From Pseudomonas alcaligenes (lineage in GTDB: Bacteria > Pseudomonadota > Gammaproteobacteria > Pseudomonadales > Pseudomonadaceae): a stretch of 64,000 nt of DNA. Of this stretch, positions 19,054-26,733 are shown piece by piece (positions within the stretch are counted from its first letter, which is position 1; each line of letters opens with the position of its first letter). Location: the NCBI RefSeq assembly GCF_014490745.1, contig NZ_LZEU01000001.1, positions 1,387,501-1,451,500 on the forward strand, written 5' to 3'. Made by a program: the position numbers and the translations under genes. The notes under the pieces are model-generated. The model searched no databases. It had not been told where the DNA came from and worked only from the letters and a program-made list of their open reading frames with translations.

Positions 19054-19185
19054 ATGCGCACCCTCAAGACCCTGGTTCTGCCGCTGCTGCTGATCGCCAG
19101 CATGATCGGTTTCGACAGCCTGCGCCTGGCCGGCGAACGGCTGCTCGGCGCAGTGGCCGGGGTGGCGGTGTTCGACCGCCGCTAG
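19054..19185 (+). CDS. Candidate small membrane protein of 43 residues
   Basis: The ORF MRTLKTLVLPLLLIASMIGF... ends in VAVFDRR. It has one hydrophobic segment with a positively charged N terminus, so it could be a single-pass membrane peptide or a secreted peptide. A ribosome site is weak (GGAG about 14 bases upstream). Support comes from the promoter-like box at 18971, which would otherwise lack a plus-strand target. The ORF sits where pedE/exaA lies next to the cytochrome gene in other Pseudomonas. No family is recognised. Confidence 0.45.
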   Translation: MRTLKTLVLPLLLIASMIGFDSLRLAGERLLGAVAGVAVFDRR

Positions 19186-19224
19186 GCCGCCAGGGCCCGT
19201 GGCGCGCGGTGCGCACCGCAAGAG

Positions 19225-19243
19225 CTAGTACCAAGGGAGGAGG
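19225..19243 (+). promoter_or_regulatory. TACCAAGGGAGGAGG box upstream of exaB
   Basis: CTAGTACCAAGGGAGGAGG lies about 129 bp before the cytochrome gene. The -10 element is not clear; CATTCT at 19262 is the nearest match. The core ACCAAGGGAG is identical to the pedH box. Confidence 0.5.
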
Positions 19244-19353
19244 GGCTGGCCACCAAAGCAGCATTCTGCGGGGCATGGCTGCTTCCTACCATGGGGCCAA
19301 GGCGCTCGTAGCGGGTGCCTGCCTTGCTCAGCAACTCGAAGAGGTTGGAAGTC

Positions 19354-19791
19354 ATGAACAACAAGAACGCATTGCATGCCCTGCTGGTCTGGGCCGGTTT
19401 GGGCTTTTCCGCCCTGGCCATGGCCCATGGCGATGTCACCCCGCAAGCGGTCAATACCGAAGGTCTGGAGCAACTGGGCAAGGAGTGGCGTGACGAGAAC
19501 CCCTACCGCGCGCCGTATGCCAACAACAAGCAGGCGATCGAGATCGGCACCTCGGCCTACACCCAGAACTGCGCCCGCTGCCACGGCCTGGAGGCGATCT
19601 CCGGCGGTATCGCACCGGATCTGCGCATGCTCGATCCGGGCATCGAGGGTGACGAGTGGTTCAAGGAGCGGGTAATCAACGGTGCGGTACGCGACGGTGC
19701 GGTGTACATGCCGAAAATGGCTGACTACATCAGCCAGGAAGGCCTCTGGGCGATCCGTACCTACCTGGAAAGCCTGCACGTGGAAGAGTGA
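19354..19791 (+). CDS. exaB: Cytochrome c550, electron acceptor of the PQQ alcohol dehydrogenase
   Basis: This 145-residue precursor has a signal peptide (NKNALHALLVWAGLGFSALAMAHG) and a single heme motif CARCH (C73, C76, H77). Axial Met candidates are in VYMPKM. It matches ExaB/PedF, the soluble periplasmic cytochrome that takes electrons from PQQ ethanol dehydrogenase. The ATG at 19354 begins the signal peptide, and the A-rich tract right after it may be a Crc/Hfq site. In P. aeruginosa and P. putida the calcium-type dehydrogenase gene lies directly beside this gene; here it does not. Three accessory genes follow with overlaps. Confidence 0.92.
   Translation: MNNKNALHALLVWAGLGFSALAMAHGDVTPQAVNTEGLEQLGKEWRDENPYRAPYANNKQAIEIGTSAYTQNCARCHGLEAISGGIAPDLRMLDPGIEGDEWFKERVINGAVRDGAVYMPKMADYISQEGLWAIRTYLESLHVEE
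19357..19368 (+). promoter_or_regulatory. A-rich tract at the exaB start (candidate Hfq/Crc site)
   Basis: AACAACAAGAAC follows the ATG directly and fits the AANAANAAG pattern. Similar tracts lie at three other starts of the island. Confidence 0.45.
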
Positions 19792-20678
19792 CCGCCATGC
19801 GCCTGCTCACGCTGTTGTGTGCCCTGCTGCTGTGCTGCGCCCAGAGCCAGGCGCAGGTGCGCACCTACGATGACATGCTCGCCTCGGGCGTGCTCAAGGT
19901 GGCGGTCTACGAGAACTTTCCGCCCTACAGCTTCGTGCGGGATGGTGAGGCGCGCGGCGTCGATGTCGACCTGGCGCGGCGTCTGGCCGAAGGGCTGGGG
20001 CTCAAGGCCGAGCTGCTCTGGGTCAGCCCCGGCGAGAAGCTCGACGATGACCTGCGCAACTTCATCTGGAAGGGCCATTACCTGCGCCCCGGGGTGCTTG
20101 CCGACGTGATGCTGCGGGTGCCTTACGACCGCGAGTACTCCAACCGGCGCAACGATGTCGGCGAGCTGGCCAACGAGCAGGTGGTGATGTTCGGCCCCTA
20201 TCAGCGCGAGCGCTGGCAGGTGGTGCACGACACCCGCCGGCTGCCGCAGGTCGACACCATCGGCGTGTTCCAGTACCACCGCATCGGCGTGGAGCTGGAC
20301 AGCGTGCCGTCGTTCTACCTGACCTCGGTGCTGGGTGGCCGCCTGAGCGCGAAGACCGAGCATTTCCCCAGCACCCTGGCGGCCTTTGCCGCGATGCAGG
20401 CGGGGCAGGTGGATGCGGTGATGGCCCTGCGCGGCGAGCTGGACTGGCTGTGCTTCGAGGCCGGAGATGCGCAGCTGCACAAGGCCGACAACGCCTACCC
20501 CAACCTCGGCCAGCCGGCCTGGGATATCGGCATGGCGGTACACGAGAGCAATCGCCAGCTGTCCAACGCGCTCGACGGCCAGCTCGAGGAGCTGATCCGC
20601 GGTGGCGAGATGGCAGCGCTGTATGGCCGCTACGGCCTGCACTACGAGTTGCCGGGGTTGTACCAGGACGTGGAGTAG
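19788..20678 (+). CDS. Quinoprotein dehydrogenase-associated periplasmic solute-binding protein
   Basis: This 296-residue protein has a signal peptide (RLLTLLCALLLCCAQSQA). Its fold is family-3 solute-binding protein (YDDMLASGVLKVAVYENFPPYSFVRDGEARGVDVDLARRLAEGLGLKAELLWV). The family occurs beside methanol and ethanol dehydrogenases; MxaJ is the best-known relative. It is not thought to serve an importer. The gene starts at GTG 19788, overlapping the exaB stop, or at ATG 19797. Continuous translation with exaB suggests that it helps mature or dock the dehydrogenase-cytochrome pair. Confidence 0.87.
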   Translation: MTAMRLLTLLCALLLCCAQSQAQVRTYDDMLASGVLKVAVYENFPPYSFVRDGEARGVDVDLARRLAEGLGLKAELLWVSPGEKLDDDLRNFIWKGHYLRPGVLADVMLRVPYDREYSNRRNDVGELANEQVVMFGPYQRERWQVVHDTRRLPQVDTIGVFQYHRIGVELDSVPSFYLTSVLGGRLSAKTEHFPSTLAAFAAMQAGQVDAVMALRGELDWLCFEAGDAQLHKADNAYPNLGQPAWDIGMAVHESNRQLSNALDGQLEELIRGGEMAALYGRYGLHYELPGLYQDVE

Positions 20679-20706
20679 GCGGCCGGCATACCGGCAGGGA
20701 GGCGTG

Positions 20707-21453
20707 ATGCACAGACGTGGAGTGCTCGGTGGCCTGTTCGGCCTGCCGCTGCTGGCCTGGGGCGCAACGCGCGACCCGATGCCTTCGGTGATGTGGGATT
20801 ACCACCGGCTGCGCCTGCTCGGCGACGGGCCCTTCGTGTTCGACGAGCGGGTGCGGGTCAACGTGCCGCCCTTCGCCGAAGATTCGCGACAGGTGCCGGT
20901 GGAAGTCGATGCGCGGGCCTTGCCCGGCGGCTTCAGTCGCCTGCTGCTGTGGGCCGAACTGAACCCCATTCCTCATGTGCTCAGCCTGTACCCGAGCGCC
21001 GAGCTGCTACCCGTGCTGGCGGTGCGTATCCGCATCGAACAGGCCACGCCGATCCGTGCTGCGCTGCTCGGCGAGGATGGCGTCTGGCATGTCGGCTCGG
21101 CCTGGATCGACGCTGCCGGTGGTGGCTGCACCGCGCCCAGCGTGGTGCGCGCCCAGCCCGGCTGGGAGGAGCGCCTGGGGCAGATCCATGCCGGCCGTTT
21201 CGAGCGTGCCGGCAACCAGCGCCTGCGCCTGCAGGTGGCGCACCCGATGGACAATGGCCTGATCGGCGGCGTGCCCGAGTTCTACCTCGACCGTGCCGAA
21301 TTGCGCAGCGCGGACGGCGAGGTACTGGCGCGCCTCGATCTGTTCCCGGCGGTCAGCGAGAACCCCACCCTGACCCTGGAGGTGCATGGCCATCGCGACC
21401 TGCAGCTGTGGCTGCACGACAACAACGGCAACGAATTCCTGGCGGCGCTATGA
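20707..21453 (+). CDS. Quinoprotein dehydrogenase-associated SoxYZ-like carrier
   Basis: This 248-residue exported protein has a short signal (MHRRGVLGGLFGLPLLAWG). Its N-terminal SoxY-like part ends near GGGCTAP, comparable to the SoxY carrier-Cys region, although the Cys is not at the very C terminus. A C-terminal SoxZ-like immunoglobulin-fold part follows (MDNGLIGGVPEFYLDRAELR). The family is a SoxY-SoxZ fusion found with PQQ enzymes. The ribosome site GGGAGG lies 8 bases before ATG 20707, which decides the start. The stop overlaps the next gene in ATGA. Its carrier function is unknown. Confidence 0.86.
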   Translation: MHRRGVLGGLFGLPLLAWGATRDPMPSVMWDYHRLRLLGDGPFVFDERVRVNVPPFAEDSRQVPVEVDARALPGGFSRLLLWAELNPIPHVLSLYPSAELLPVLAVRIRIEQATPIRAALLGEDGVWHVGSAWIDAAGGGCTAPSVVRAQPGWEERLGQIHAGRFERAGNQRLRLQVAHPMDNGLIGGVPEFYLDRAELRSADGEVLARLDLFPAVSENPTLTLEVHGHRDLQLWLHDNNGNEFLAAL

Positions 21454-22418
21454 CTTCTCGCGAACTGTTCGGCCCGTCGCGCCTGGGCGGCTGTCTCGCC
21501 CTGCTGCTGGTGCTCGTCGCCCCACTGGCGCGCGCCGAGCTCGCCTATCACCTGCAGCCGCGACAGATCGCCCGCGACACCTGGCTGGTGGAGGGCAGCA
21601 CGGAAAACTTCGCGCAGAGCAACGGCGGCAATATCGTCAACGTCGCCTTTATCGCCACCAGCGCTGGCGTGCTGGTGATCGACAGTGGCCCCTCCAAACG
21701 CTATGGCGAGGCCCTGCGCCAGGCGATTGCCGCCACCACCCAGCAGCCGGTCAAGCTGCTGATGCTGACCCACCACCATCCGGATCATGTGCTGGGCAAC
21801 CAGGCCTTCGCCGATGTGCCTATCGCTGCCCTGGCTGGCACCCGCCAGTTGCTCGAGGAGCAGGGCAACGCCATGGCGGAGAACATGTACCGCCTGGTTG
21901 GCGACTGGATGCGCGGCACCGAAGTGCTGCTGCCCAACCAGACCCTGGAGGACGGCAGTTTGCAGTTTGGCGATCACCACCTGCGCCTGCTGGCCCTGCG
22001 CGGCCATACCGGCGCCGACCTGGCGATCTACGACGAGAGCAGCGGGGTGCTGTTCGCCGGCGACCTGGTGTTCTACCAGCGCGCCCTGACCACGCCGAAC
22101 AGTCCAGGGCTGGATGTGTGGCAGGCCGATATCGAGCAGCTGCAGGCGCTGCCCTGGACGCTGATCGTCCCCGGCCACGGCCCGCTCGCCCGCGACCGCC
22201 AGCCCTTGATGCAGATGCGCGACTACCTCGGCTGGCTCGACCAGCTGCTGCGCGATGGGGCGGCACAGGGCGCGGACATGAACGACCTGCTGCGCGCGCC
22301 GATCCCCGAGCGCTTCAGCAGTATCAGCCTGACCCGCTACGAGCTGACCCGCAGCATCAGCCACCTGTATCCCAAGTACGAGCAGCAGGGCTGGCGGCGG
22401 GTGGATCAGCAGAAGTAG
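21450..22418 (+). CDS. Quinoprotein relay-system zinc metallohydrolase (SoxH-related)
   Basis: This 322-residue metallo-beta-lactamase-fold enzyme has a signal peptide (CLALLLVLVAPLARA). The zinc motif THHHPDH provides H108, H110, D112 and H113. Further ligands are likely in RGHTGAD, FAGDLVF and PGHGPL. It resembles SoxH and the zinc metallohydrolase 1 of quinoprotein loci. It overlaps the SoxYZ-like gene by 4 bp and ends 6 bp from a convergent gene. Such sets (binding protein, SoxYZ-like carrier, metallohydrolase) accompany PQQ dehydrogenases; the reaction is not known. Confidence 0.89.
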   Translation: MTSRELFGPSRLGGCLALLLVLVAPLARAELAYHLQPRQIARDTWLVEGSTENFAQSNGGNIVNVAFIATSAGVLVIDSGPSKRYGEALRQAIAATTQQPVKLLMLTHHHPDHVLGNQAFADVPIAALAGTRQLLEEQGNAMAENMYRLVGDWMRGTEVLLPNQTLEDGSLQFGDHHLRLLALRGHTGADLAIYDESSGVLFAGDLVFYQRALTTPNSPGLDVWQADIEQLQALPWTLIVPGHGPLARDRQPLMQMRDYLGWLDQLLRDGAAQGADMNDLLRAPIPERFSSISLTRYELTRSISHLYPKYEQQGWRRVDQQK

Positions 22419-22424
22419 GTTGCT

Positions 22425-22733
22425 TCAGACCGGCTCGTCGGCTTCTGGCGATACCTGGGATTTGTCCTTGAGCAGTAGCAGGATAAGCAGGCCAATGATG
22501 CTGAGGAACGGTAGCAGCACGCCGAGCCAGCCGGAGCGGCCCTTGGACTTGGCATAGGCCCAGAACATCAGCAGTACCGACAGGCTGGTCAGGTACATCA
22601 ATGCATGCGGCGCACCGCCGGGGCCCCAGACATTGCCGTTGAGTGAGCCTTGTCCCAGGTAGGTGATGGCCGCGAAGGACAGGAGGGTGCCGCACAGGGC
22701 GGCGTTGGCGATATTGCGGTAGGCGCGGATCAT
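22425..22733 (-). CDS. Hypothetical inner-membrane protein, about three helices
   Basis: This 102-residue protein has three hydrophobic segments (AALCGTLLSFAAITYLG, ALMYLTSLSVLLMFWAYA, WLGVLLPFLSIIGLLILLLL). The charged C terminus is LKDKSQVSPEADEPV. I do not recognise a family. It lies convergent to the metallohydrolase gene with only 6 bp between. Its place in the island does not by itself imply a role in alcohol oxidation. Confidence 0.65.
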   Translation of the reverse strand: MIRAYRNIANAALCGTLLSFAAITYLGQGSLNGNVWGPGGAPHALMYLTSLSVLLMFWAYAKSKGRSGWLGVLLPFLSIIGLLILLLLKDKSQVSPEADEPV

Positions 22734-22788
22734 GCAGGACTTCCTTGCTCGGGCTGAAGGGGGTTAGTGCAGTGCGTAGGGCGGGTGA

Positions 22789-22812
22789 AACCCGCGTGTC
22801 GATGCGCGGGTT
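22789..22812. repeat. GC hairpin AACCCGCG/CGCGGGTT beside the OsmC-YcaO gene
   Basis: A perfect 8-bp inverted repeat with an 8-base loop lies just past the end of the OsmC-YcaO gene. It is preceded by GTAGGGCGGGTGAAACCCGC, a common Pseudomonas intergenic repeat type. No T tract follows on either strand, so it is not a clear terminator. Confidence 0.6.
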
Positions 22813-22834
22813 GTTCTCTCCCTGAATGGCACGA

Positions 22835-25033
22835 TCAGCGGGCCGCCGCTTTGGCCCGAGCTGCGTGCAGCTTCTTGTAGCTGTCGATCAGGCGCAGGTG
22901 CTTGTCGAGGCCTTCCAGTTTCATGCTGGTCGGCGTCAGGCCATGGAAGCGCACGCTGCCGTCCACCGAGCCGATCGCCGCGTCCATCCGCTCGTTGCCG
23001 AACATGCGGCGGAAGTTGGTCTCGTAGTCGGCCAGCTCCAGCTCGTCGTCCAGTTGCACTTCCAGCACCGCGTTCACTGCCTGGTAGAACAGGCCGCGCT
23101 CGACGGTGTTGTCGTTGTACTGCAGGAACATCTCCACCAGCTCCTTGGACTCGTCGTATTTCTTCAGCGCCAGGTGGATCAGCAGCTTCAGCTCGAGAAT
23201 GGTCAACTGGCCCCACACCGTGTTGTCGTCGAACTCGATGCCGATCAGCGTGGCGATAGTGGTGTAGTCATCGACCTCGCTGTTCTCCAGGTTGCGCAGC
23301 AGGGATTTCAGACCGCGGTTGTCCAGGCTGTGCAGGTTGAGGATGTCGGCGCGGAACAGCAGGGCCTTGTTGGTGTTGTCCCAGACCAGGTCTTCCACCG
23401 GATAGATCTCCGAGTAACCGGGCACCAGGATGCGGCAGGCATTGGCACCGAGGTCGTCGTAGGTCGCTACGTACACTTCCTTGCCGAGATCCTCGAGGAT
23501 GCCGAACAGGGTGGCGGCTTCCTGGCTGTTGGAGTCTTCACCCTGGCCGGAGAAGTCCCACTCGACGAATTCGTAGTCGGCCTTGGCGCTGAAGAAGCGC
23601 CACGACACCACGCCGCTGGAGTCGATGAAGTGCTCGACGAAGTTGTTCGGTTCGGTCAGCGCCAGGCTGTCGAAGGTCGGCTGCGGCAAGTCGTTGAGGC
23701 CCTCGAAGCTGCGGCCCTGGAGCAGCTCGGTGAGGCTGCGCTCCAGCGCCACCTCGAAGCTGGGGTGCGCGCCGAACGAGGCGAACACGCCGCCGGTGCG
23801 CGGGTTCATCAGGGTCACGCACATCACCGGGAATTCGCCGCCCAGCGAGGCATCCTTGACCAGCACCGGGAAGCCCTGGGCTTCCAGACCCTGGATGCCG
23901 GCGACGATGCCGGGGTACTTGGCCAGCACCTCCTGCGGCACGTCCGGTAGGGCCAGTTCCTCTTCGAGAATCTCGCGCTTGACCGCGCGCTCGAAGATTT
24001 CCGACAGGCACTGCACCTGCGCTTCGGCCAGGGTGTTGCCGGCGCTCATGCCGTTACTGAGGTAGAGGTTTTCGATCAGGTTGCTGGGGAAGTACACCAC
24101 CTCGCCGTCGGACTGGCGCACGAACGGCAGCGAGCAGATGCCGCGCGCCTTGTTGCCGGAGTTGGTGTCGTACAGGTGCGAGCCGCGCAGCTCGCCCTCC
24201 GGGTTGTAGATGGCCAGGCAATGCTCGTCGAGGATTTCCTCCGGCAGCGCGTCCTTCGGCCCCGGCTTGAACCACTGCTCGTTGGGGTAGTGGACGAAGT
24301 CGGCATTGGCGATCTCCTCGCCCCAGAACTGGTCGTTGTAGAAGAAGTTGCAGTTCAGTCGCTCGATGAACTCGCCCAGCGCCGAGGCCAGCGCACTTTC
24401 CTTGGTCGCGCCCTTGCCGTTGGTGAAGCACAGCGGCGACTGCGCATCGCGGATATGCAGCGACCAGACGTTGGGCACGATATTGCGCCAGGAGGCGATC
24501 TCGATCTTCATGCCCAGGCCGGCGAGGATGGCCGACATGTTGGCGATGGTTTCTTCGAGGGGCAGATCCTTGCCGAGGATGCGCGTGCCTTCGCCTTCGG
24601 TCAGCGCCGGCATCAGCAGGGCCTGGGCATCGGCGTCGAGGTTGTCGACCTCCTCGATGATGAAGTCGGGGCCGGTCTGCACCACCTTCTTCACCGTGCA
24701 GCGGTCGATGGAGCGCAGGATGCCCAGGCGATCCTTGTCGGAGATGTCCGCCGGCAGCTCGACCTGGATCTTGAAGATCTGCTTGTAGCGGTCTTCCGGG
24801 TCGACGATGTTGTTCTGCGACAGGCGGATGTTTTCCGTGGGGATATTGCGCGTTTGGCAGTACAGCTTGACGAAGTAGGCCGCACACAGCGCCGAGGACG
24901 CCAGGAAATAGTCGAACGGCCCCGGTGCCGAGCCATCGCCCTTGTAGCGGATGGGCTGGTCGGCGATCACCGTGAAGTCATCGAACTTGGCTTCGAGACG
25001 GAGGTTGTCGAGAAAGTTGACCTTGATTTCCAT
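22835..25033 (-). CDS. OsmC-YcaO fusion protein
   Basis: This 732-residue protein has an N-terminal OsmC-like domain (about 1-140: RLEAKFDDFTVIADQPIRYKGDGSAPGPFDYFLASSALCAAYFVKLYCQTRNI). A YcaO ATP-binding domain follows (about 160-560). It contains KGATKESALASALGEFIERL and SEIFERAVKRE. The C terminus is helical and TPR-like. YcaO domains activate amides with ATP; E. coli YcaO supports RimO-dependent methylthiolation of ribosomal protein S12. OsmC-fused forms are common in gammaproteobacteria. The gene interrupts the usual order of PQQ accessory genes and pedH. It has no operon partner. Any link to alcohol oxidation is only positional. Confidence 0.88.
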   Translation of the reverse strand: MEIKVNFLDNLRLEAKFDDFTVIADQPIRYKGDGSAPGPFDYFLASSALCAAYFVKLYCQTRNIPTENIRLSQNNIVDPEDRYKQIFKIQVELPADISDKDRLGILRSIDRCTVKKVVQTGPDFIIEEVDNLDADAQALLMPALTEGEGTRILGKDLPLEETIANMSAILAGLGMKIEIASWRNIVPNVWSLHIRDAQSPLCFTNGKGATKESALASALGEFIERLNCNFFYNDQFWGEEIANADFVHYPNEQWFKPGPKDALPEEILDEHCLAIYNPEGELRGSHLYDTNSGNKARGICSLPFVRQSDGEVVYFPSNLIENLYLSNGMSAGNTLAEAQVQCLSEIFERAVKREILEEELALPDVPQEVLAKYPGIVAGIQGLEAQGFPVLVKDASLGGEFPVMCVTLMNPRTGGVFASFGAHPSFEVALERSLTELLQGRSFEGLNDLPQPTFDSLALTEPNNFVEHFIDSSGVVSWRFFSAKADYEFVEWDFSGQGEDSNSQEAATLFGILEDLGKEVYVATYDDLGANACRILVPGYSEIYPVEDLVWDNTNKALLFRADILNLHSLDNRGLKSLLRNLENSEVDDYTTIATLIGIEFDDNTVWGQLTILELKLLIHLALKKYDESKELVEMFLQYNDNTVERGLFYQAVNAVLEVQLDDELELADYETNFRRMFGNERMDAAIGSVDGSVRFHGLTPTSMKLEGLDKHLRLIDSYKKLHAARAKAAAR

Positions 25034-25177
25034 GGGGCAGTACCGGCGCGCGAAACAAAATGGCCGCCATTATCCGGGTTTTCCGGGGAAAGTCCTGCCC
25101 GAACCTGCGAGCGGTCATGTGGCTGGTGGCAAGGTACGGGCGCGAGGGTGGGTGGCAATCGGGCGCCAGAGCTCTGC

Positions 25178-25202
25178 GTAGGGCGCGCACGGCGCACCCT
25201 AC
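25178..25202. repeat. GTAGGG...CCCTAC hairpin upstream of the OsmC-YcaO gene
   Basis: GTAGGGCGC and GGCGCACCCTAC form a stem with a small internal bulge. It lies between the OsmC-YcaO start and the end of the next minus-strand gene. A related GTAGGGCGGG element lies at the other side of that gene. Confidence 0.5.
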
Positions 25203-25217
25203 AAAGGCGGGGCGAGA

Positions 25218-26462
25218 CTATTGCAGGGTCAGGTTGTCGCCGCGTTCCTGCTGCCAGTCGTCCAGGCTCGGCGCGGCCTGTTCGCCGGCCATGCGGTGGA
25301 TGACTTCGAAGTAGTCCTGCTTGTAGGGATCGCGCATCACTTCGGCGCGGCTGCGCACACGCACGGCATAGATGCTCTGCACGTTCTGGTGGTCGAAGGC
25401 GCGCCACTGCTGTTCGTCCTTGAGCAGGCTGTAGCTGTGATCCTCCAGGGCGCCGATCAGCTGTTCGCTGTTCAGGCTGCGGCTGCGGCTGCGCTGCACG
25501 GCGTCGGCCCACTGGCGGACGATGGCGTAGGCCGAGGCGGTGGTGCTGCCGGGGTACTCCTGGTACTCGGCGATGTAGCGCTCGACGAAGTCCTGGCCGA
25601 TAGGGTTGTTGTCCTGCCGGGGCAGATCCCAGGTCCAGGCCAGGGTGCCGATCACGCCTTCCATCACGACCGGGCCGGCCTGCTGCACCACGCTCTTGGT
25701 CAGGTTGGGCACTATCACCTGTACCTGCTTGTGCAGCTGCATGTTGTGCAGCATGCGCATGCTGCGCTGCAGGTTGTCGCCGAGCAGAACCAGCACCAGG
25801 ACGTCGGCCTTGCTGGCGGCGGCCTTTTCCAGGGCCTGGCGGTACTGCTCGTGGCGCACCAGGCCGCTGGGCAGGTTGCTGTGGCCGTGGCGGGCGCGGT
25901 CGGTGCTGCCGGTGGCGCGGCGCAGGGCGTCTTCCATGCTGCGGCCCCAGGCGTCGTCGATGCTGATGTAGTAGTAGTGCCGGCGCGGCATGTGCCAGCT
26001 GAGGTATTCGCCGAGTACGCGGGCGCTCATCCAGGCACTGTTGGATTCGCGGAACAGGTAGCGGTGGCCGTTGAGGCCGGTGACGTCGTTGGCATAGCTG
26101 AGGGTGGCGAAGTACAGCAGACCCAGCTCGCGGGCGCGCTGGCCGGCGGCGATGGCCTCTTCGCTGGTGGCGCCGCCAAACACCATGCGCGCGCCCTGGG
26201 CGACCAGGCGATCGACGTTGTCACGAGCCTGCTCGGCACGCGAGGCGGTATTGGCGCTGAGCAGTTCCAGCGGCTGGCCGAGCACGCCGCCGCTGCGGTT
26301 GATATCGGCGACGGCGAGCAGGGCACCGCGGCGCAGCTCCAGGCCCTCGTCCTTGTAGTTGCCGGTGCGCGGGTAGTTGAGGCCGATCTTCAGGCTGGGG
26401 GCGGCGTGGGCCGGCAGGCCGCAGAGGGCGGCGAGCAGCAGGCAGGCAAGCGGGCGAAGCAT
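25218..26462 (-). CDS. Orphan branched-chain-type periplasmic ligand-binding protein
   Basis: This 414-residue precursor has a signal peptide ([20 protein letters not shown]). Its fold is type-1 periplasmic binding protein, as in LivJ ([49 protein letters not shown]). It has no permease or ATPase nearby. The start at 26462 is fixed by AAGGAG seven bases upstream. It is divergent from pedH with 271 bp between. Possible roles are ligand sensing for a membrane partner or substrate capture. It differs from the shorter binding-like protein at 17691 but has the same fold. The function is inferred only at fold level. Confidence 0.83.
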   Translation of the reverse strand: MLRPLACLLLAALCGLPAHAAPSLKIGLNYPRTGNYKDEGLELRRGALLAVADINRSGGVLGQPLELLSANTASRAEQARDNVDRLVAQGARMVFGGATSEEAIAAGQRARELGLLYFATLSYANDVTGLNGHRYLFRESNSAWMSARVLGEYLSWHMPRRHYYYISIDDAWGRSMEDALRRATGSTDRARHGHSNLPSGLVRHEQYRQALEKAAASKADVLVLVLLGDNLQRSMRMLHNMQLHKQVQVIVPNLTKSVVQQAGPVVMEGVIGTLAWTWDLPRQDNNPIGQDFVERYIAEYQEYPGSTTASAYAIVRQWADAVQRSRSRSLNSEQLIGALEDHSYSLLKDEQQWRAFDHQNVQSIYAVRVRSRAEVMRDPYKQDYFEVIHRMAGEQAAPSLDDWQQERGDNLTLQ

Positions 26463-26609
26463 GGGGCACTCCTTGTGCGTGGGGGAGTGCCGTTGTACGG
26501 AGGTGCGCCGCCTGTCGCCATGCGCCCTTGGGGGCGGCTGGCCGGCACTTAGGTCTTCGGTCACGCGGTGGAGGCGCATGCCGGGTGGCATGTTGCGCGG
26601 CGGGGTATT

Positions 26610-26627
26610 GCTACCAAGGGAGTATGG
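26610..26627 (+). promoter_or_regulatory. GCTACCAAGGGAGTATGG box upstream of pedH
   Basis: This is the best-matching copy of the island's box, 124 bp before the pedH start. No clean -10 is seen at the spacing found for the other copies; AATTGT at 26645 is the nearest. It shares ACCAAGGGAG with the exaB box. Confidence 0.55.
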
Positions 26628-26706
26628 AATTCGGCACTGCGGTCAATTGTTGAGCAGGCGCGGCGAACCAAGAATCTGCGGCAGACCGGGAAAATTTCCC
26701 GGGCAC

Positions 26707-26715
26707 AACAACAAG
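26707..26715 (+). promoter_or_regulatory. A-rich tract before the pedH ribosome site (candidate Hfq/Crc site)
   Basis: AACAACAAG lies 19 bases before the ATG, next to the ribosome site (GAGG). It fits the AANAANAA pattern bound by Hfq/Crc. Confidence 0.4.
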
Positions 26716-26733
26716 CCCGTAGAGGTAGCCGCA

